The notes beneath the pieces are model-generated. The model had not been told where the DNA came from. It ran no database searches and saw only the letters and a program-made list of their open reading frames with translations. From assembly GCF_003569745.1 (NCBI RefSeq), contig NZ_AP018498.1, forward strand, positions 1,401,001 to 1,465,000: DNA of 64,000 nt, read 5' to 3'. Source of the stretch: Altererythrobacter sp. B11. Its GTDB lineage: Bacteria > Pseudomonadota > Alphaproteobacteria > Sphingomonadales > Sphingomonadaceae. Positions 19,986 to 29,547 of the stretch are shown piece by piece; position 1 is the first letter of the stretch, and each line of letters opens with the position of its first letter. The translations under genes and the position numbers were made by a program.

Positions 19986-20660
19986 TCAAGTCCCGGTCAG
20001 CGCTGCGGGGACCGCCTTGGCGAGGTCCCGGAACATCAGCGCCAGCAAGATGGCGCTGACCGGGAAGCTAATCCCCCACGCGGCGGCGGGCCAGATCATC
20101 CATGGGAAGAACATCTGCAGGGCCAGGAAGGGGAGCAGCGCACCCGTGGCCAGGAGCGCCACCTTGGCCCCGTTGCTGCGAGGCGAGGGCGGCAGAGCGA
20201 AGGCGGCACAGAAGGCAGCCGCGGACATGAAGCTGTAGCCCAGCAGATCGACCGCAAAGAGGAAGGAGCGGTAAGGCACGAACAGCAGCAGCGCGATCGC
20301 TTCTGTCTCGCCCGCGGCCAGCCGCGGAGCGACAAAGGTGAGCTGGACGAAATAGACCATCCCCGTCAGCGTGGCGTAGATTGTGGCGAAGGCGAGTGCC
20401 GCCAGACTGAAGGCCTTGCGCCCTGTCGGCGCGGCGGCATGCAGTGCCGCGGCCAGCAGCACGAAGCTGGGGCCCAGCAGCAGCGAGGGGGTTAGCAGCA
20501 GCGCAAGGCCGAGCGGAGTGCTGGCGCTCGCCGGCCCGCCTGCGGAGCCGAGCAAGCCTGTCCATTCCAGCACCTGCGCCGCGACATAGGCGGCGCTGAA
20601 CAGCAGCGTAGCCAGCGCCGACCATAGGCCGAGCAGGCAGGTTGCGCGGGAGGGTGTCAC
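19986..20660 (-). CDS. Integral membrane protein of unknown function
   Basis: A 224-residue protein dominated by hydrophobic stretches, with six to seven predicted membrane spans. The first is at about residues 7-30, followed by spans around L-G-L-A-L-L-L-T-P-S, F-S-L-A-A-L-A-F-A, the Y-F-V-Q-L-T-F region, F-M-S-A-A-A-F-C, A-L-L-A-T-G-A-L-L and the C terminus. I recognise no catalytic motif or named family. It lies 21 bp behind acs in the same direction, so it may be co-transcribed with acetyl-CoA synthetase. A transport or sensing role is possible but unsupported. Confidence 0.65.
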   Translation of the reverse strand: MTPSRATCLLGLWSALATLLFSAAYVAAQVLEWTGLLGSAGGPASASTPLGLALLLTPSLLLGPSFVLLAAALHAAAPTGRKAFSLAALAFATIYATLTGMVYFVQLTFVAPRLAAGETEAIALLLFVPYRSFLFAVDLLGYSFMSAAAFCAAFALPPSPRSNGAKVALLATGALLPFLALQMFFPWMIWPAAAWGISFPVSAILLALMFRDLAKAVPAALTGT

Positions 20661-20681
20661 GCGCGCTCCCCCGAAGCCCGC

Positions 20682-22625
20682 CTAGCGAGGCCGGTTGGCG
20701 AGCAGATCGTCCACCACAGCCGGATCGGCCAGGGTGGAGGTGTCGCCCAGATTTCCGGTGTCGTTTTCCGCGATCTTGCGCAGGATGCGGCGCATGATCT
20801 TGCCCGATCGCGTCTTGGGCAGGGCCGGGGCGAACTGGATCACGTCGGGCGTGGCGATCGGGCCGATCTCGTGGCGGACCCACTTCGTCAGTTCCTTGCG
20901 CAGGTCCTCCGTATCTTCCGTGCCGGCGGTGGTGGTGACATAGGCATAGATGCCCTGGCCCTTGATGTCGTGCGGCATTCCCACGACCGCGGCTTCGGCT
21001 ACCTTCTCGTGCAGCACCAGCGCGCTTTCGATCTCCGCCGTGCCCATGCGATGGCCGGACACGTTGATGACATCGTCGATCCGCCCGGTGATCCAGTAAT
21101 AGCCGTCCGCATCGCGGCGGCACCCGTCGCCGGTGAAGTAGGTGCCCTTGAAGGTGCTGAAATAGGTCTGGAAGAAGCGCTCCTCGTCACCATAGACGGT
21201 GCGCATCTGCCCCGGCCAGCTGTCGGTGATGACGAGCGGGCCTTCCGCCGCACCGTGCTGCACCTGGCCATCGCCGTCCACGATGGCGGGCTGCACGCCG
21301 AACATCGGCCATGCCGCGCTGCCGGGCTTGAGCGGCGTGGCGCCGGGCAGGGGGGTGATCATGTGGCCACCGGTCTCGGTCTGCCACCAGGTGTCCACGA
21401 CGGGGCAGCGCGCTTCGCCGACGACGTGATAATACCATTCCCACGCCTCGGGATTGATCGGCTCGCCCACGGAGCCGAGCACCTTCAGGCTCTTGCGGCT
21501 GGTCGCCTTCACCCAATCGTCGCCTTCGCGCATCAGCGCACGCAGGGCAGTGGGGGCGGCGTAGAACTGCGCCACCTGATACTTGTCCACCACCTGCCAG
21601 AAGCGGGAGTGGTCCGGATAATTGGGCACGCCGCCGAACATCAGGCTGGTGCCGCCATTCGCCAGCGGCCCATAGACGACATAGGAATGGCCGGTGACCC
21701 AGCCGATATCCGCTGCGCACCAATAGATATCGCCTGGCCGGTAATCGAATACATATTCATGCGTCATGCTCACCCACACGGCATAGCCGCCGGTGGTGTG
21801 CAGCACGCCCTTGGGCTTTCCGGTGGAACCGCTGGTGTAGAGGATGAACAGCGGATCTTCCGCGCTCACCTCCTCCGGCTCGCACTCGGCGGGCTGATCG
21901 GCCACCGCATCGTGCCACCAGATGTCGCGTCCCACTGCCATCGCCACCTCGGCGCCGGTGGCGCGCACGACGATCACGGTCGAGACGTCCTTGGCGTGAT
22001 GCTGCAGCGCTTCATCGACCTGCGCCTTAAGCGCGGTGTGCCGCCCGCCGCGCATCCCCCCGTCGGAGGTAATGACGAAATCGCTGCCGCAATCGTCGAT
22101 CCGGCTCCCCAGCGCCTCGGGGGAAAAGCCGCCGAACACCACCGAATGGATGGCGCCGATCCGCGCGCAGGCGAGCATGGCGATGGCTGCCTCCGGGATC
22201 ATCGGCAGATAGAGCGTGATGCGATCGCCCTTCTTTGCCCCGCGCGCCTTCATCGCATTGGCGAAGCGGCAGACCTCCTCATACAGCTGGCGATAGGTAT
22301 AGCTGCGGCCAGGCTCAGCGGGATCGTCCGGCTCGAACAGGATGGCGATCTGGTCGCCGCGCTCGGCAAGGTGCCGATCGAGGCAATTGGCCGAGAGGTT
22401 GAGCGTGCCATCCTCGAACCATTTGATGCGGAAGTCTTCCTTGTGGAAGCTGGTGTCCTTCACCCGCGTGAAGGGCCGGATCCAGTCGATCCGCGCTGCC
22501 TCCTCGCGCCAGAAGCCGTCGGGGTCCTCCACGGAGCGGCGATATTTCTCGCGATAGGTTTGCTCATCGATCAGGGCGCCTTCCGCCCATGCCTGCGGCA
22601 CCGGATAGACTGCGCCTTCGCTCAT
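20682..22625 (-). CDS. acs: Acetyl-CoA synthetase (AMP-forming)
   Basis: A 647-residue acetate-CoA ligase. Core motifs are the P-loop [18 protein letters not shown] (acetate pocket), the hinge [14 protein letters not shown], and the catalytic lysine in L-P-K-T-R-S-G-K-I, the usual acetylation site. The length matches the family when the ATG at 22625 is used, which has GGAG about 9 nt upstream; a longer reading frame before it is not family-like. In this setting it could rescue acetate freed from aryl side chains, besides general acetate use. It follows the ferC regulator by 82 bp in the same direction. Confidence 0.97.
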   Translation of the reverse strand: MSEGAVYPVPQAWAEGALIDEQTYREKYRRSVEDPDGFWREEAARIDWIRPFTRVKDTSFHKEDFRIKWFEDGTLNLSANCLDRHLAERGDQIAILFEPDDPAEPGRSYTYRQLYEEVCRFANAMKARGAKKGDRITLYLPMIPEAAIAMLACARIGAIHSVVFGGFSPEALGSRIDDCGSDFVITSDGGMRGGRHTALKAQVDEALQHHAKDVSTVIVVRATGAEVAMAVGRDIWWHDAVADQPAECEPEEVSAEDPLFILYTSGSTGKPKGVLHTTGGYAVWVSMTHEYVFDYRPGDIYWCAADIGWVTGHSYVVYGPLANGGTSLMFGGVPNYPDHSRFWQVVDKYQVAQFYAAPTALRALMREGDDWVKATSRKSLKVLGSVGEPINPEAWEWYYHVVGEARCPVVDTWWQTETGGHMITPLPGATPLKPGSAAWPMFGVQPAIVDGDGQVQHGAAEGPLVITDSWPGQMRTVYGDEERFFQTYFSTFKGTYFTGDGCRRDADGYYWITGRIDDVINVSGHRMGTAEIESALVLHEKVAEAAVVGMPHDIKGQGIYAYVTTTAGTEDTEDLRKELTKWVRHEIGPIATPDVIQFAPALPKTRSGKIMRRILRKIAENDTGNLGDTSTLADPAVVDDLLANRPR

Positions 22626-22707
22626 CGCCTGCTCCAAAACTTCTGGCGGCCCCCGGCCGCCTTGCAGCCCTGCTAGGACGAGGCGCAGCGCGCCACAAGT
22701 GGGCTGA

Positions 22708-23118
22708 TCAACTCCACAGCGCGCGCAGGGCGGGCAGCAGGTGCGGGCGATGTTCAGCCGGCACGCGCTCGAGCAATTCGGCCTCGTAGCGGTCGATGAC
22801 TTGCCGTGCTTCGGCAAGTCGCCGCTGGCCATCCCCCGTCAGCTCCAGCCCCTGCGACTTGCCGTCGATGGGTGTGCGGGCAACCAGCCCCGCATCCTCG
22901 ATCCGCTTCAGCAGCGGCACCATATTGGCGCGCTGAATGGCCAGCTGTCGCCCCACTGCGCTGGCGGTGATTCCGGGGTTTTCGCCGATCAGGATCAGGC
23001 ACGATGCGTCGGACTGGCGCAGGCCCAGCTTGGCTAGCCGGTCCGCCAGTTCGGCCGCGGTCGCGATGGCCGCGCGCCGCAGCGCATAACCAGGAAGCTG
23101 GGGAAGAGGATCGCGCAT
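22708..23118 (-). CDS. ferC: MarR family regulator of the ferulate genes (FerC-like)
   Basis: A 136-residue MarR-type winged-helix regulator. The DNA-binding part spans about residues 45-105, with the helix-turn-helix around [15 protein letters not shown] and the wing around [10 protein letters not shown]. It is transcribed divergently from ferB-ferA across 102 bp, the same arrangement as ferC/ferBA in Sphingobium SYK-6. There FerC represses the operon and is released by hydroxycinnamoyl-CoA thioesters. An inverted repeat in the shared gap is the likely operator. The name rests on family plus position. Confidence 0.85.
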   Translation of the reverse strand: MRDPLPQLPGYALRRAAIATAAELADRLAKLGLRQSDASCLILIGENPGITASAVGRQLAIQRANMVPLLKRIEDAGLVARTPIDGKSQGLELTGDGQRRLAEARQVIDRYEAELLERVPAEHRPHLLPALRALWS

Positions 23119-23133
23119 GGACGGAGCCTAGTG

Positions 23134-23154
23134 ATTGTTGTTGCTCATAACAAT
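23134..23154. promoter_or_regulatory. Probable FerC operator
   Basis: The arms ATTGTT (23134-23139) and AACAAT (23149-23154) form an inverted repeat with a 9-bp spacer, a layout typical of MarR-family sites. It lies 15 bp before the regulator ATG and about 66 bp before ferB. The AT-rich word stands out in a gap otherwise like the GC-rich surroundings. Confidence 0.6.
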
Positions 23155-23220
23155 CCCGGAAGATAGACGCGGGGCCGCCGACCGGGCCCCGCCCGGCGAT
23201 TCGAACCCAGGAGAGAACCT

Positions 23221-24081
23221 ATGGCTATGCCATCGCAGCCGGATCCCCGTCCGCAGGAAGAAACCGTCAAATACGAAATCATTGATGGCGTTGCGTGGGT
23301 TTCCTTTAACCGCCCGGACAAGAAGAACTGCCAGAGCCCGAAGCTCAACCGGCAGATGCTCGTGGTGCTGGACGAACTGGAATTCCGCGACGACGTGCAG
23401 GTGCTGGTGCTGACGGGCGAGGGCGACAGCTGGTCGGCCGGCATGGATCTGCTCGAGTATTTCCGCGCTGCGGAGGCCGAAGGCATCCACAAGACGCGCC
23501 AGCATCAGCGTGAAGCCTATAGCTGGTGGGAACGCCTGCGCTGGTACGAAAAGGCCACCGTCGGCATGATCAATGGCTGGTGCTTCGGTGGGGCCTATGG
23601 CCCGCTGTTCGCCTGCGACATCGCGATTGCATCGGACAAGGCGCAGTTCGGCCTGTCCGAAATTAACTGGGCGATCCTGCCCGGCGGCGGCGCGTCGAAG
23701 GTTGCGGCCGATCTCATGCCCTATCGCAAGGCGATGTATCACGCGATGATGGGCGAGAACCTGACCGGCCAGCAGGCCGCGGACCAGGGCCTCGTCACCG
23801 AATGCGTGCCGCACGATCAGCTGAAGGCCCGCGTGCAGGAAATCGCCGACAAGCTGAAGAAGAAGGACACGCAGGCCCTGCGCGCCACCAAGTGGGCGAT
23901 GCGCCGGGTCATGGAGATGACCTACGACAATGCCGAGGATTATCTGATCCGCGCGCAGGAAGCGCTGAACGATTTCGGCGGCTGGGAAACCCGCAAGGAA
24001 GCGACCAAGCAGTTCCTTGACGAGAAGACCTTCAAGCCCGGCCTTGGCGCTTTCGACAAGACGAAGATCAAGGGCGAATAA
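23221..24081 (+). CDS. ferB: p-Hydroxycinnamoyl-CoA hydratase/lyase (feruloyl-CoA hydratase/lyase)
   Basis: A 286-residue enoyl-CoA hydratase-fold enzyme. It hydrates feruloyl-, caffeoyl- or coumaroyl-CoA and cleaves the product to the aromatic aldehyde (vanillin type) and acetyl-CoA. Hallmarks of this branch are V-S-F-N-R-P-D-K-K-N, the oxyanion-hole S-A-G-M-D-L, W-C-F-G-G-A-Y-G-P, and the L-P-G-G-G-A-S-K block. The AGGAGAG ribosome site is just ahead of the ATG; a second ATG two codons later is possible. The ligase gene ferA follows after 105 bp that include a 12-bp hairpin. Expression is probably controlled by the divergent FerC-like repressor. Confidence 0.94.
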   Translation: MAMPSQPDPRPQEETVKYEIIDGVAWVSFNRPDKKNCQSPKLNRQMLVVLDELEFRDDVQVLVLTGEGDSWSAGMDLLEYFRAAEAEGIHKTRQHQREAYSWWERLRWYEKATVGMINGWCFGGAYGPLFACDIAIASDKAQFGLSEINWAILPGGGASKVAADLMPYRKAMYHAMMGENLTGQQAADQGLVTECVPHDQLKARVQEIADKLKKKDTQALRATKWAMRRVMEMTYDNAEDYLIRAQEALNDFGGWETRKEATKQFLDEKTFKPGLGAFDKTKIKGE

Positions 24082-24086
24082 CGGCC

Positions 24087-24117
24087 GCGCGGGCAGGCTT
24101 GTGTGGCCTGCCCGCGC
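24087..24117 (+). terminator. Strong intergenic hairpin between ferB and ferA
   Basis: GCGCGGGCAGGC pairs perfectly with GCCTGCCCGCGC around a TTGTGTG loop, starting 6 nt after the ferB stop. There is no T tract, so full termination is unlikely. A role as attenuator, or as a 3' stabiliser giving more ferB than ferA message, is plausible. Confidence 0.6.
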
Positions 24118-24186
24118 CCCCTAGTGACTGCGAACATTCGGGCGCCCGGCACGCCGCCGGAGCGTGACCGCGGGAGGATAGCGAGA

Positions 24187-26307
24187 ATGAGCGAGCGGCG
24201 TTTCACCAACGAGCAGATCGACCGGCTGCTGCGCCCCCGATCGGTGGCGGTGATCGGCGCCTCCGATCGCAAGGGCGCGCTGGGCGCCACGCTGCTCAAC
24301 AATCTCGTGCAGTATGAATTCGATGGCGACATCTATCCGGTAAACCCGAAGCGTGACGAACTGCTGGGCCTCAAGGTCTATCATTCGGTGGACGAGCTGC
24401 CCGAAGGCGTGGATTGCGCCGTGCTCGCCATTCCCCGCCCCTTCGTGCTCGACACCGTGCGCAGCCTTGCGGCGCGCAAATGCGGCGCGGTGGTGATCTA
24501 TTCCGCCGGCTTCTCCGAAGCGGGTGAGGAAGGGATGAAGGAACAGCTCGAACTCGGCCGGATCAGCCGCGAGACGGGCATGGTGATCGAAGGCCCCAAT
24601 TGCCTGGGCTGCACCAACTACATCCAGCGCGTGCCGCTGACCTTTGTCGAAACCAACATGCAGACCCCGCCCAAGGGCACGCGGGCGGTGGGCATCGCCA
24701 GCCAGTCCGGGGCTCTGGCGGCCGTGCTGGCCACGGCGCTGCATCCCCGTGGCTGCTATGTCTCCACCTCCGTTTCCACCGGCAACGAGGCGGCGAGCGG
24801 TGTGGAGGACTATGTCGAATGGCTGGTGGATGACGAGGATACCCACGTCATCGCCATGTATGTGGAAAGCCTGCGCCGGCCGAAGGCCTTCATCGCCGCC
24901 GCGCGCCGCGCGCGCGCGGCCGGCAAGCCGATCATCATGCTGCACCCCGGCAAGTCCAACAAGGCGCAGGAATCGGCCGCCACCCACACGGGGGCGATGG
25001 CCGGCGACTATGCGCTGATGAAGGCGAAGCTCGGCCGCGAAGGCATTATCTTTGCCGACACGCTGGAAGAGCTGGAAGACATCACCGAGATCGCACTGCG
25101 TTGCCCGGCACTGCCCGGGGCGAATATGGCGGTGCTGGGCGAAAGCGGCGCGCTGCGCGGCCTGGCCTTCGACATTGCCGAGGATATCGGGCTCGACCTG
25201 ATCGACCTCAATGACGAGAACAGCCCGGAATTGCGCGCAGTGCTGCCGGATTTTGTGCCCGTCTCCAACCCCACGGACATTACCGCGATCGGCCTCAGTG
25301 AGCCGGAGATCTACACCAAGGTGCTCACCGCTCTGCTGGACGACAATCGCGTGGGCTCGGTGGTCGCCTCGATCATCCAGTCGGACCCGATCACCTCGGA
25401 AATCAAGTTCCCCGCGATCATCAAGGTGCTGGAAAGCGGCAGCTTCTCCAAGCCGCTGGTGTTCGCCGGCGTGGACGAGGGTGCCACGGTGCCGCAGGAC
25501 TATATCGACGGCCTGCGCAAGGTTGGCATCCCCTGGTTTCCCAGCACGGAGCGCGCCTATCGCGCGATCGCGCGGCTGGCCGATCTTGCCAAGCGTGACC
25601 TCACCGATCGCACAGCGGAGCCGATCTCCCTGCCGGGCATGGCTACGGCCTCCGGCGTGGTGCCCGAATACAAGGCGAAGGATCTGTTGCGGCCGGCGGG
25701 CATCGCCTTTCCCGAAAGCCAGTTCGCCGCCAATGCGGAGGATGCCGTGGCCGCCGCACAGGCGATCGGCTATCCCGTGGTGATGAAGGCCCAGGCCGCC
25801 GCGCTCGGGCACAAAAGCGATGCGGGCGGGGTGATCCTGAACCTCAAGACTGCGGACGATGTGCGCGAAGCCTTTGCCCGCATGTATGACAATGTGGCCG
25901 CTTATGACGCCACCATCATGCTCGATGGCGTGCTGGTGGAAAAGATGGGCCGCATGGGCGTGGAAATGATCGTCGGCGCCAAGTCCGATCCCCAATGGGG
26001 CCCGGTGGTGCTGGCGGGCTTCGGCGGCGTGACGGCCGAAATCCTCAAGGACGTGAAGCTGTTCACGCCGGATATGGATGCGGCCACGGTGCATCGCGGG
26101 CTGCTCGATCTCAAGCAGGCGGCGCTGCTGCGCGGCTGGCGCGGTTCGCCCGCGCTCGACGTCGCCGCGCTGGCGGAGCTGATCGTGCAGGTCGGCCGGG
26201 TGATGACAGGCAACCCCAGTATCCGCGAGATCGACCTCAACCCGGTGATCATTCACCCAGAAGGCGAAGGCGTGGTGGCGCTGGACGCGCTGATGCTGGT
26301 GGACTGA
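24187..26307 (+). CDS. ferA: ADP-forming acyl-CoA synthetase, probably feruloyl-CoA synthetase
   Basis: A 706-residue single-chain protein of the NDP-forming acetyl-CoA synthetase superfamily. It has a CoA-binding domain with V-A-V-I-G-A-S at residues 18-24, succinyl-CoA-ligase-like domains with A-S-Q-S-G-A-L and the T-H-T-G-A-M-A-G-D phosphohistidine region, and a C-terminal ATP-grasp domain with V-V-M-K-A-Q and I-D-L-N-P-V. FerA of SYK-6 belongs to this superfamily and activates ferulate and relatives. Sitting behind ferB makes that the best reading. A generic acetate or other acid ligase is the alternative. GGGAGG precedes the ATG chosen; longer in-frame reading upstream enters the hairpin region. 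Confidence 0.88.
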   Translation: MSERRFTNEQIDRLLRPRSVAVIGASDRKGALGATLLNNLVQYEFDGDIYPVNPKRDELLGLKVYHSVDELPEGVDCAVLAIPRPFVLDTVRSLAARKCGAVVIYSAGFSEAGEEGMKEQLELGRISRETGMVIEGPNCLGCTNYIQRVPLTFVETNMQTPPKGTRAVGIASQSGALAAVLATALHPRGCYVSTSVSTGNEAASGVEDYVEWLVDDEDTHVIAMYVESLRRPKAFIAAARRARAAGKPIIMLHPGKSNKAQESAATHTGAMAGDYALMKAKLGREGIIFADTLEELEDITEIALRCPALPGANMAVLGESGALRGLAFDIAEDIGLDLIDLNDENSPELRAVLPDFVPVSNPTDITAIGLSEPEIYTKVLTALLDDNRVGSVVASIIQSDPITSEIKFPAIIKVLESGSFSKPLVFAGVDEGATVPQDYIDGLRKVGIPWFPSTERAYRAIARLADLAKRDLTDRTAEPISLPGMATASGVVPEYKAKDLLRPAGIAFPESQFAANAEDAVAAAQAIGYPVVMKAQAAALGHKSDAGGVILNLKTADDVREAFARMYDNVAAYDATIMLDGVLVEKMGRMGVEMIVGAKSDPQWGPVVLAGFGGVTAEILKDVKLFTPDMDAATVHRGLLDLKQAALLRGWRGSPALDVAALAELIVQVGRVMTGNPSIREIDLNPVIIHPEGEGVVALDALMLVD

Positions 26308-26311
26308 TCGC

Positions 26312-27067
26312 CTAGCTGCCGGCGCGAAACTGCGTGCGGCTGTAGGTGATGCGGATCCGCACCCATTCGCCGATCATGTCCTTCCCGCCCAGGCGGGGAG
26401 GGCGCACCTTGAACTGCCAGGCTGCGGCCAGGATCGCGCGGGCGAGTTGCGAACCCTGCGGTTCCTCGCCCAGCGCCACGCAATCCTCAACCCGGTAATC
26501 CGGCGCCGTCTTGCAGGCGATCAGCCCCCAGCCCGGCCGGGCGGTCGAGAGGTAGCCGGCCAGTTCGTCGTCGCTCGGCTCGCGATACCAGCGTGCGGCA
26601 TACAGCGGCTCTCCATTGGGCGCGGTGCCCACGCGCGGCGTGTCGGGCGACCCACCGCCGGTATCGGCCGGGCCGTAGGCCGGCTGTGCGGGCGCGGGTG
26701 GACCGGCGGGTTCGTTGCGCATGCGGGAAATATCGAGCGAGACCATCGAATCCCGCGGCACGGAAAGAATGGGCGCGGCCGCCGGCGCCGGCTGCGGCGG
26801 CAGGGCGGAAGGCTCCACGGGAGGCGGCGGTGTGTCGCGCGGCTGGCTCTGTGGCTGGGTGGGGCGCGGCTGTTGCTGCTGCTGCTCTTCGGCGGGCGTC
26901 TCGGCCGGGTCTTCGCTCTCGCTGGCGTCGAAGGTCGTAAGCGCCGGGCCGGCGGGGTGCTGGGGCGGGCTGGAAAGGCCCAGCGTCAGCAGCACCAGCA
27001 GCAGCAGCGCTTCCAGGGCCAAGGCGATGACGATCGCCGTCGCCCGCTCGCCGAAGCTGGCGCGCAT
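26312..27067 (-). CDS. TonB-like protein (one membrane anchor, Pro/Gln-rich linker)
   Basis: A 251-residue protein with an N-terminal membrane anchor (about residues 9-31), a long Pro/Gln/Ala linker including a run of five Gln and P-P-P-P, and a C-terminal domain. The C terminus, A-W-Q-F-K-V-R-P-P-R and W-V-R-I-R-I-T-Y, resembles the TonB C-terminal fold that touches outer-membrane receptors. No ExbB/ExbD genes are nearby. I used the ATG at 27067; an in-frame TTG at 27157 would add 30 polar residues, and neither has a clear ribosome site. The stop is 5 bp from the convergent ferA stop. A link to uptake of aromatics is possible but not shown. Confidence 0.6.
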   Translation of the reverse strand: MRASFGERATAIVIALALEALLLLVLLTLGLSSPPQHPAGPALTTFDASESEDPAETPAEEQQQQQPRPTQPQSQPRDTPPPPVEPSALPPQPAPAAAPILSVPRDSMVSLDISRMRNEPAGPPAPAQPAYGPADTGGGSPDTPRVGTAPNGEPLYAARWYREPSDDELAGYLSTARPGWGLIACKTAPDYRVEDCVALGEEPQGSQLARAILAAAWQFKVRPPRLGGKDMIGEWVRIRITYSRTQFRAGS

Positions 27068-27249
27068 CCGCTCTGCGAGGGCACCGATCCGGTCGTTGCT
27101 CGGCTGGGACAAGGAACCTCGGCTGCGGTTGCCGCGGCGCGGGGATGTTCGTCCCAAGGCCGGCGGCGGCTGGAAAGGTCTTTAGTGCGGCAGGGGCCCG
27201 CGCGTAAAGCCCGCCAGATGAACCTTCGCTGGCGAACAGGGTGGACCGT

Positions 27250-28434
27250 TCAGAAGGCGGGGATCCCGGTAATCGCGCGGCCGAGGATCAGCGCATGGAT
27301 ATCATGCGTGCCCTCATAGGTGTTCACAGTCTCCAGGTTCAGCATGTGGCGGATCACCTGGTACTCGCCGGAGATGCCATTGCCGCCGTGCATGTCGCGC
27401 GCGGCGCGGGCGATATCCAGCGCCTTGCCCACATTGTTGCGCTTGACCAGGCTGATCATCTCCGGTGCGAAGCGCCCTTCGTCCATCAGCCGGCCGACCT
27501 GTAGCGAGGCTTGCAGGCCCAGCGCGATCTCGGTCGCCATATCGGCCAGCTTCTTCTGGAACAGCTGGTTCGCCGCGATGGGCTTGCCGAACTGGCGGCG
27601 TTCCAAGCCATAGGTGCGCGCCGCCGCGTAGCAGAATTCCGCTGCGCCCATGCTCCCCCAAGAAATGCCATAGCGTGCGCGATTGAGGCAGCCGAACGGG
27701 CCCTTGATGCCTTCAACGCCGGGCAGGATAGCGTCCGCCGGCAGCTTCACATCGTCCATCACGATTTCGCCGGTGGTACTCGCGCGCAGCGAAAGCTTGC
27801 CTTCGATCTTGGGCGCGGAGAGGCCTTTCATCCCCTTTTCAAGCAGGAATCCGCGGATCTTGCCGCCATGCGCCTCGCTCTTCGCCCACACCACGAACAG
27901 ATCGGCGAAGGGGGAATTGCTGATCCAGGTCTTGGTGCCGGAAAGGCGGAATCCGTCCCCATCCTCCCGCGCCACGCTGCGCATCGAGCCCGGGTCGGAA
28001 CCGGCATCGGGCTCGGTCAGGCCGAAGCAGCCGATCAGCGATCCATCTGCCAGTCCGGGCAGATAGCGCGCCTTCTGCTCATCCGAACCGTAAGCATGGA
28101 TCGGGTGCATCACGAGGCTGGACTGGACGGATGCCATGGAGCGGTAGCCGGAGTCGACCCGTTCGATCTCCCGCGCCACCAGACCATAGGCGACATAGCC
28201 GGCGCCCGCGCCGCCATATTCATCCGGGATCGTCACGCCCAGCAGGCCTGCCTGGCCCATCAAGGGAAACAGCTCGGGCGCATCCAGCTCTTCGTCGAAG
28301 GCCGTGATTGCGCGCGGCTGCAGCACATCCTGCGCAAAACCACGCGCCGCATCGCGAATCATCCGCTCCTCGTCGCTCAACAGCGCGTCGATGGACAGCG
28401 GGTCAGCCCAGTCAAAAGGGACCATGTCGGTCAT
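27250..28434 (-). CDS. gcdH: Glutaryl-CoA dehydrogenase
   Basis: A 394-residue flavoprotein acyl-CoA dehydrogenase that oxidatively decarboxylates glutaryl-CoA to crotonyl-CoA. It shows the acyl-CoA dehydrogenase blocks [12 protein letters not shown] and G-T-K-T-W-I-S-N-S. The region with the catalytic base reads [11 protein letters not shown], and the C terminus ends [10 protein letters not shown], the characteristic GcdH ending. Catabolism of lysine, tryptophan and some aromatics converges on glutaryl-CoA. It is convergent with nothing and lies upstream of the TonB-like gene in the same direction, separated by about 180 bp. Confidence 0.94.
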   Translation of the reverse strand: MTDMVPFDWADPLSIDALLSDEERMIRDAARGFAQDVLQPRAITAFDEELDAPELFPLMGQAGLLGVTIPDEYGGAGAGYVAYGLVAREIERVDSGYRSMASVQSSLVMHPIHAYGSDEQKARYLPGLADGSLIGCFGLTEPDAGSDPGSMRSVAREDGDGFRLSGTKTWISNSPFADLFVVWAKSEAHGGKIRGFLLEKGMKGLSAPKIEGKLSLRASTTGEIVMDDVKLPADAILPGVEGIKGPFGCLNRARYGISWGSMGAAEFCYAAARTYGLERRQFGKPIAANQLFQKKLADMATEIALGLQASLQVGRLMDEGRFAPEMISLVKRNNVGKALDIARAARDMHGGNGISGEYQVIRHMLNLETVNTYEGTHDIHALILGRAITGIPAF

Positions 28435-28492
28435 TACAATCTCCTCTAGCCCACTCTAGCGAGCGTAGAAGGGATCGCCAATGTCGGTCCTG

Positions 28493-28888
28493 TCAGTGGT
28501 GCGAGCGGCCTTGCTCCAGCGCCAGCTGCAGCATGTCGATCATGTGATCGGGCGGGCACGGCTTGGTGCAGGCAATCGCGGATGGATAGCGCTGGCGCAT
28601 CTCTTCCGGGCTGACATGTCCGGAATGGAAGATGATCGGCACCCCGGCCTGGGCCAATGCGTCGGCCAGCGGAAACACTTCGCCATCGCTGGTGTAGACG
28701 TCCAGGATCGCGCAGTCGGGCATACCCTTGCCCAAGGCAAGAAATGCGTTCTTCTTGTCAGCGAAGGGCCCTTCCAGCTCATAGCCGAGATCCTTCACGG
28801 TCTCGGACAGATCGAGGGCGATGATAAACTCATCCTCGACGACAAGCACGGTGGGCCTCTGGTCGCTCAAAACAGCGGCGGTGGCCAT
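28493..28888 (-). CDS. Single-domain response regulator
   Basis: A 131-residue receiver domain without an output domain. It has V-L-V-V-E-D-E at the acidic pocket, the phosphoacceptor Asp in A-I-L-D-V, S/T of H-S-G-H and the conserved Lys in C-T-K-P. Such stand-alone receivers in alphaproteobacteria often work in general-stress or histidine-kinase relay circuits. AGGAG lies 8 nt before the ATG at 28888, which I prefer over a GTG three codons earlier. No kinase is encoded next to it, so its partner is unknown. Confidence 0.88.
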   Translation of the reverse strand: MATAAVLSDQRPTVLVVEDEFIIALDLSETVKDLGYELEGPFADKKNAFLALGKGMPDCAILDVYTSDGEVFPLADALAQAGVPIIFHSGHVSPEEMRQRYPSAIACTKPCPPDHMIDMLQLALEQGRSHH

Positions 28889-28971
28889 ATGTAACACTCC
28901 TGAGGCGCAGGGCCTCTAACAACATTCTTGCCGGGGAAACGGGGCGTGTCGGCCATGGGTTCCCCAAAGTG

Positions 28972-29547
28972 TCACAGTTTCCCGAACTTAGCCTCGTATG
29001 CGGCGGTATCGCCCTCAGTCAGGAGGCGCGCCTGCTCGGGCCAGTTGTCCCGCCGGATACGCCCCTGAAAGCGGCCGAGTTGCGCATCCACGCGGTCAAT
29101 CTCCGCATCGTCCCACAGGGCGATCTGGGAAAAATGCGTGATGCCCAGCGAATGAAGCTGCTGCGCGAGCTTCGGCCCCACGCCCTTTATCCGCGTGAGA
29201 TCGTCCTGGCCCGCGTCGCTTTCCACATGCACAGGGCGTGCGGCGGCACCCACGGCTGCACCGACCCCGCCGAGCCCTTCGGGGGTGACCGGCGGCAGTT
29301 CGTCACCCGGATCGAGCGCAGGGGCGGGCGGCGCGGAGCTGGGAGCGGCCGGGAGCGGAGCGGGAGGCGTGCGCGGCGCGTCGATCAGCGCCTGATTGCG
29401 CCGAGCCGGGCCGGTGGGCTCATCCGCCGATCGCTCCAGCGTCACACGCGTCCGGCGATTGCGGGCAAAGACCCACCAAGCCACGATCAGGCCCAGGATC
29501 AGCGCCAGCACCAGGAAAATCCAGTTCTGCTGGACCAGCTCAGCCAT
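28972..29547 (-). CDS. Membrane-anchored helix-hairpin-helix protein
   Basis: A 191-residue protein with one N-terminal membrane span (about residues 9-27, W-I-F-L-V-L-A-L-I-L-G-L-I-V-A), a Pro/Ala-rich middle, and a C-terminal helix-hairpin-helix domain of the type D-L-T-R-I-K-G-V-G-P-K-L. That domain repeats as I-T-H-F-S-Q-I-A-L-W-D and ends in a R-D-N-W motif. Similar domains occur fused to ribosomal-protein or NADH-dehydrogenase-subunit homologues and as orphan proteins. The cellular role is not known. The start, preceded by GGGGAGAG, overlaps the end of a small membrane-protein gene by 8 bp, so they are probably translated together. Confidence 0.78.
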   Translation of the reverse strand: MAELVQQNWIFLVLALILGLIVAWWVFARNRRTRVTLERSADEPTGPARRNQALIDAPRTPPAPLPAAPSSAPPAPALDPGDELPPVTPEGLGGVGAAVGAAARPVHVESDAGQDDLTRIKGVGPKLAQQLHSLGITHFSQIALWDDAEIDRVDAQLGRFQGRIRRDNWPEQARLLTEGDTAAYEAKFGKL

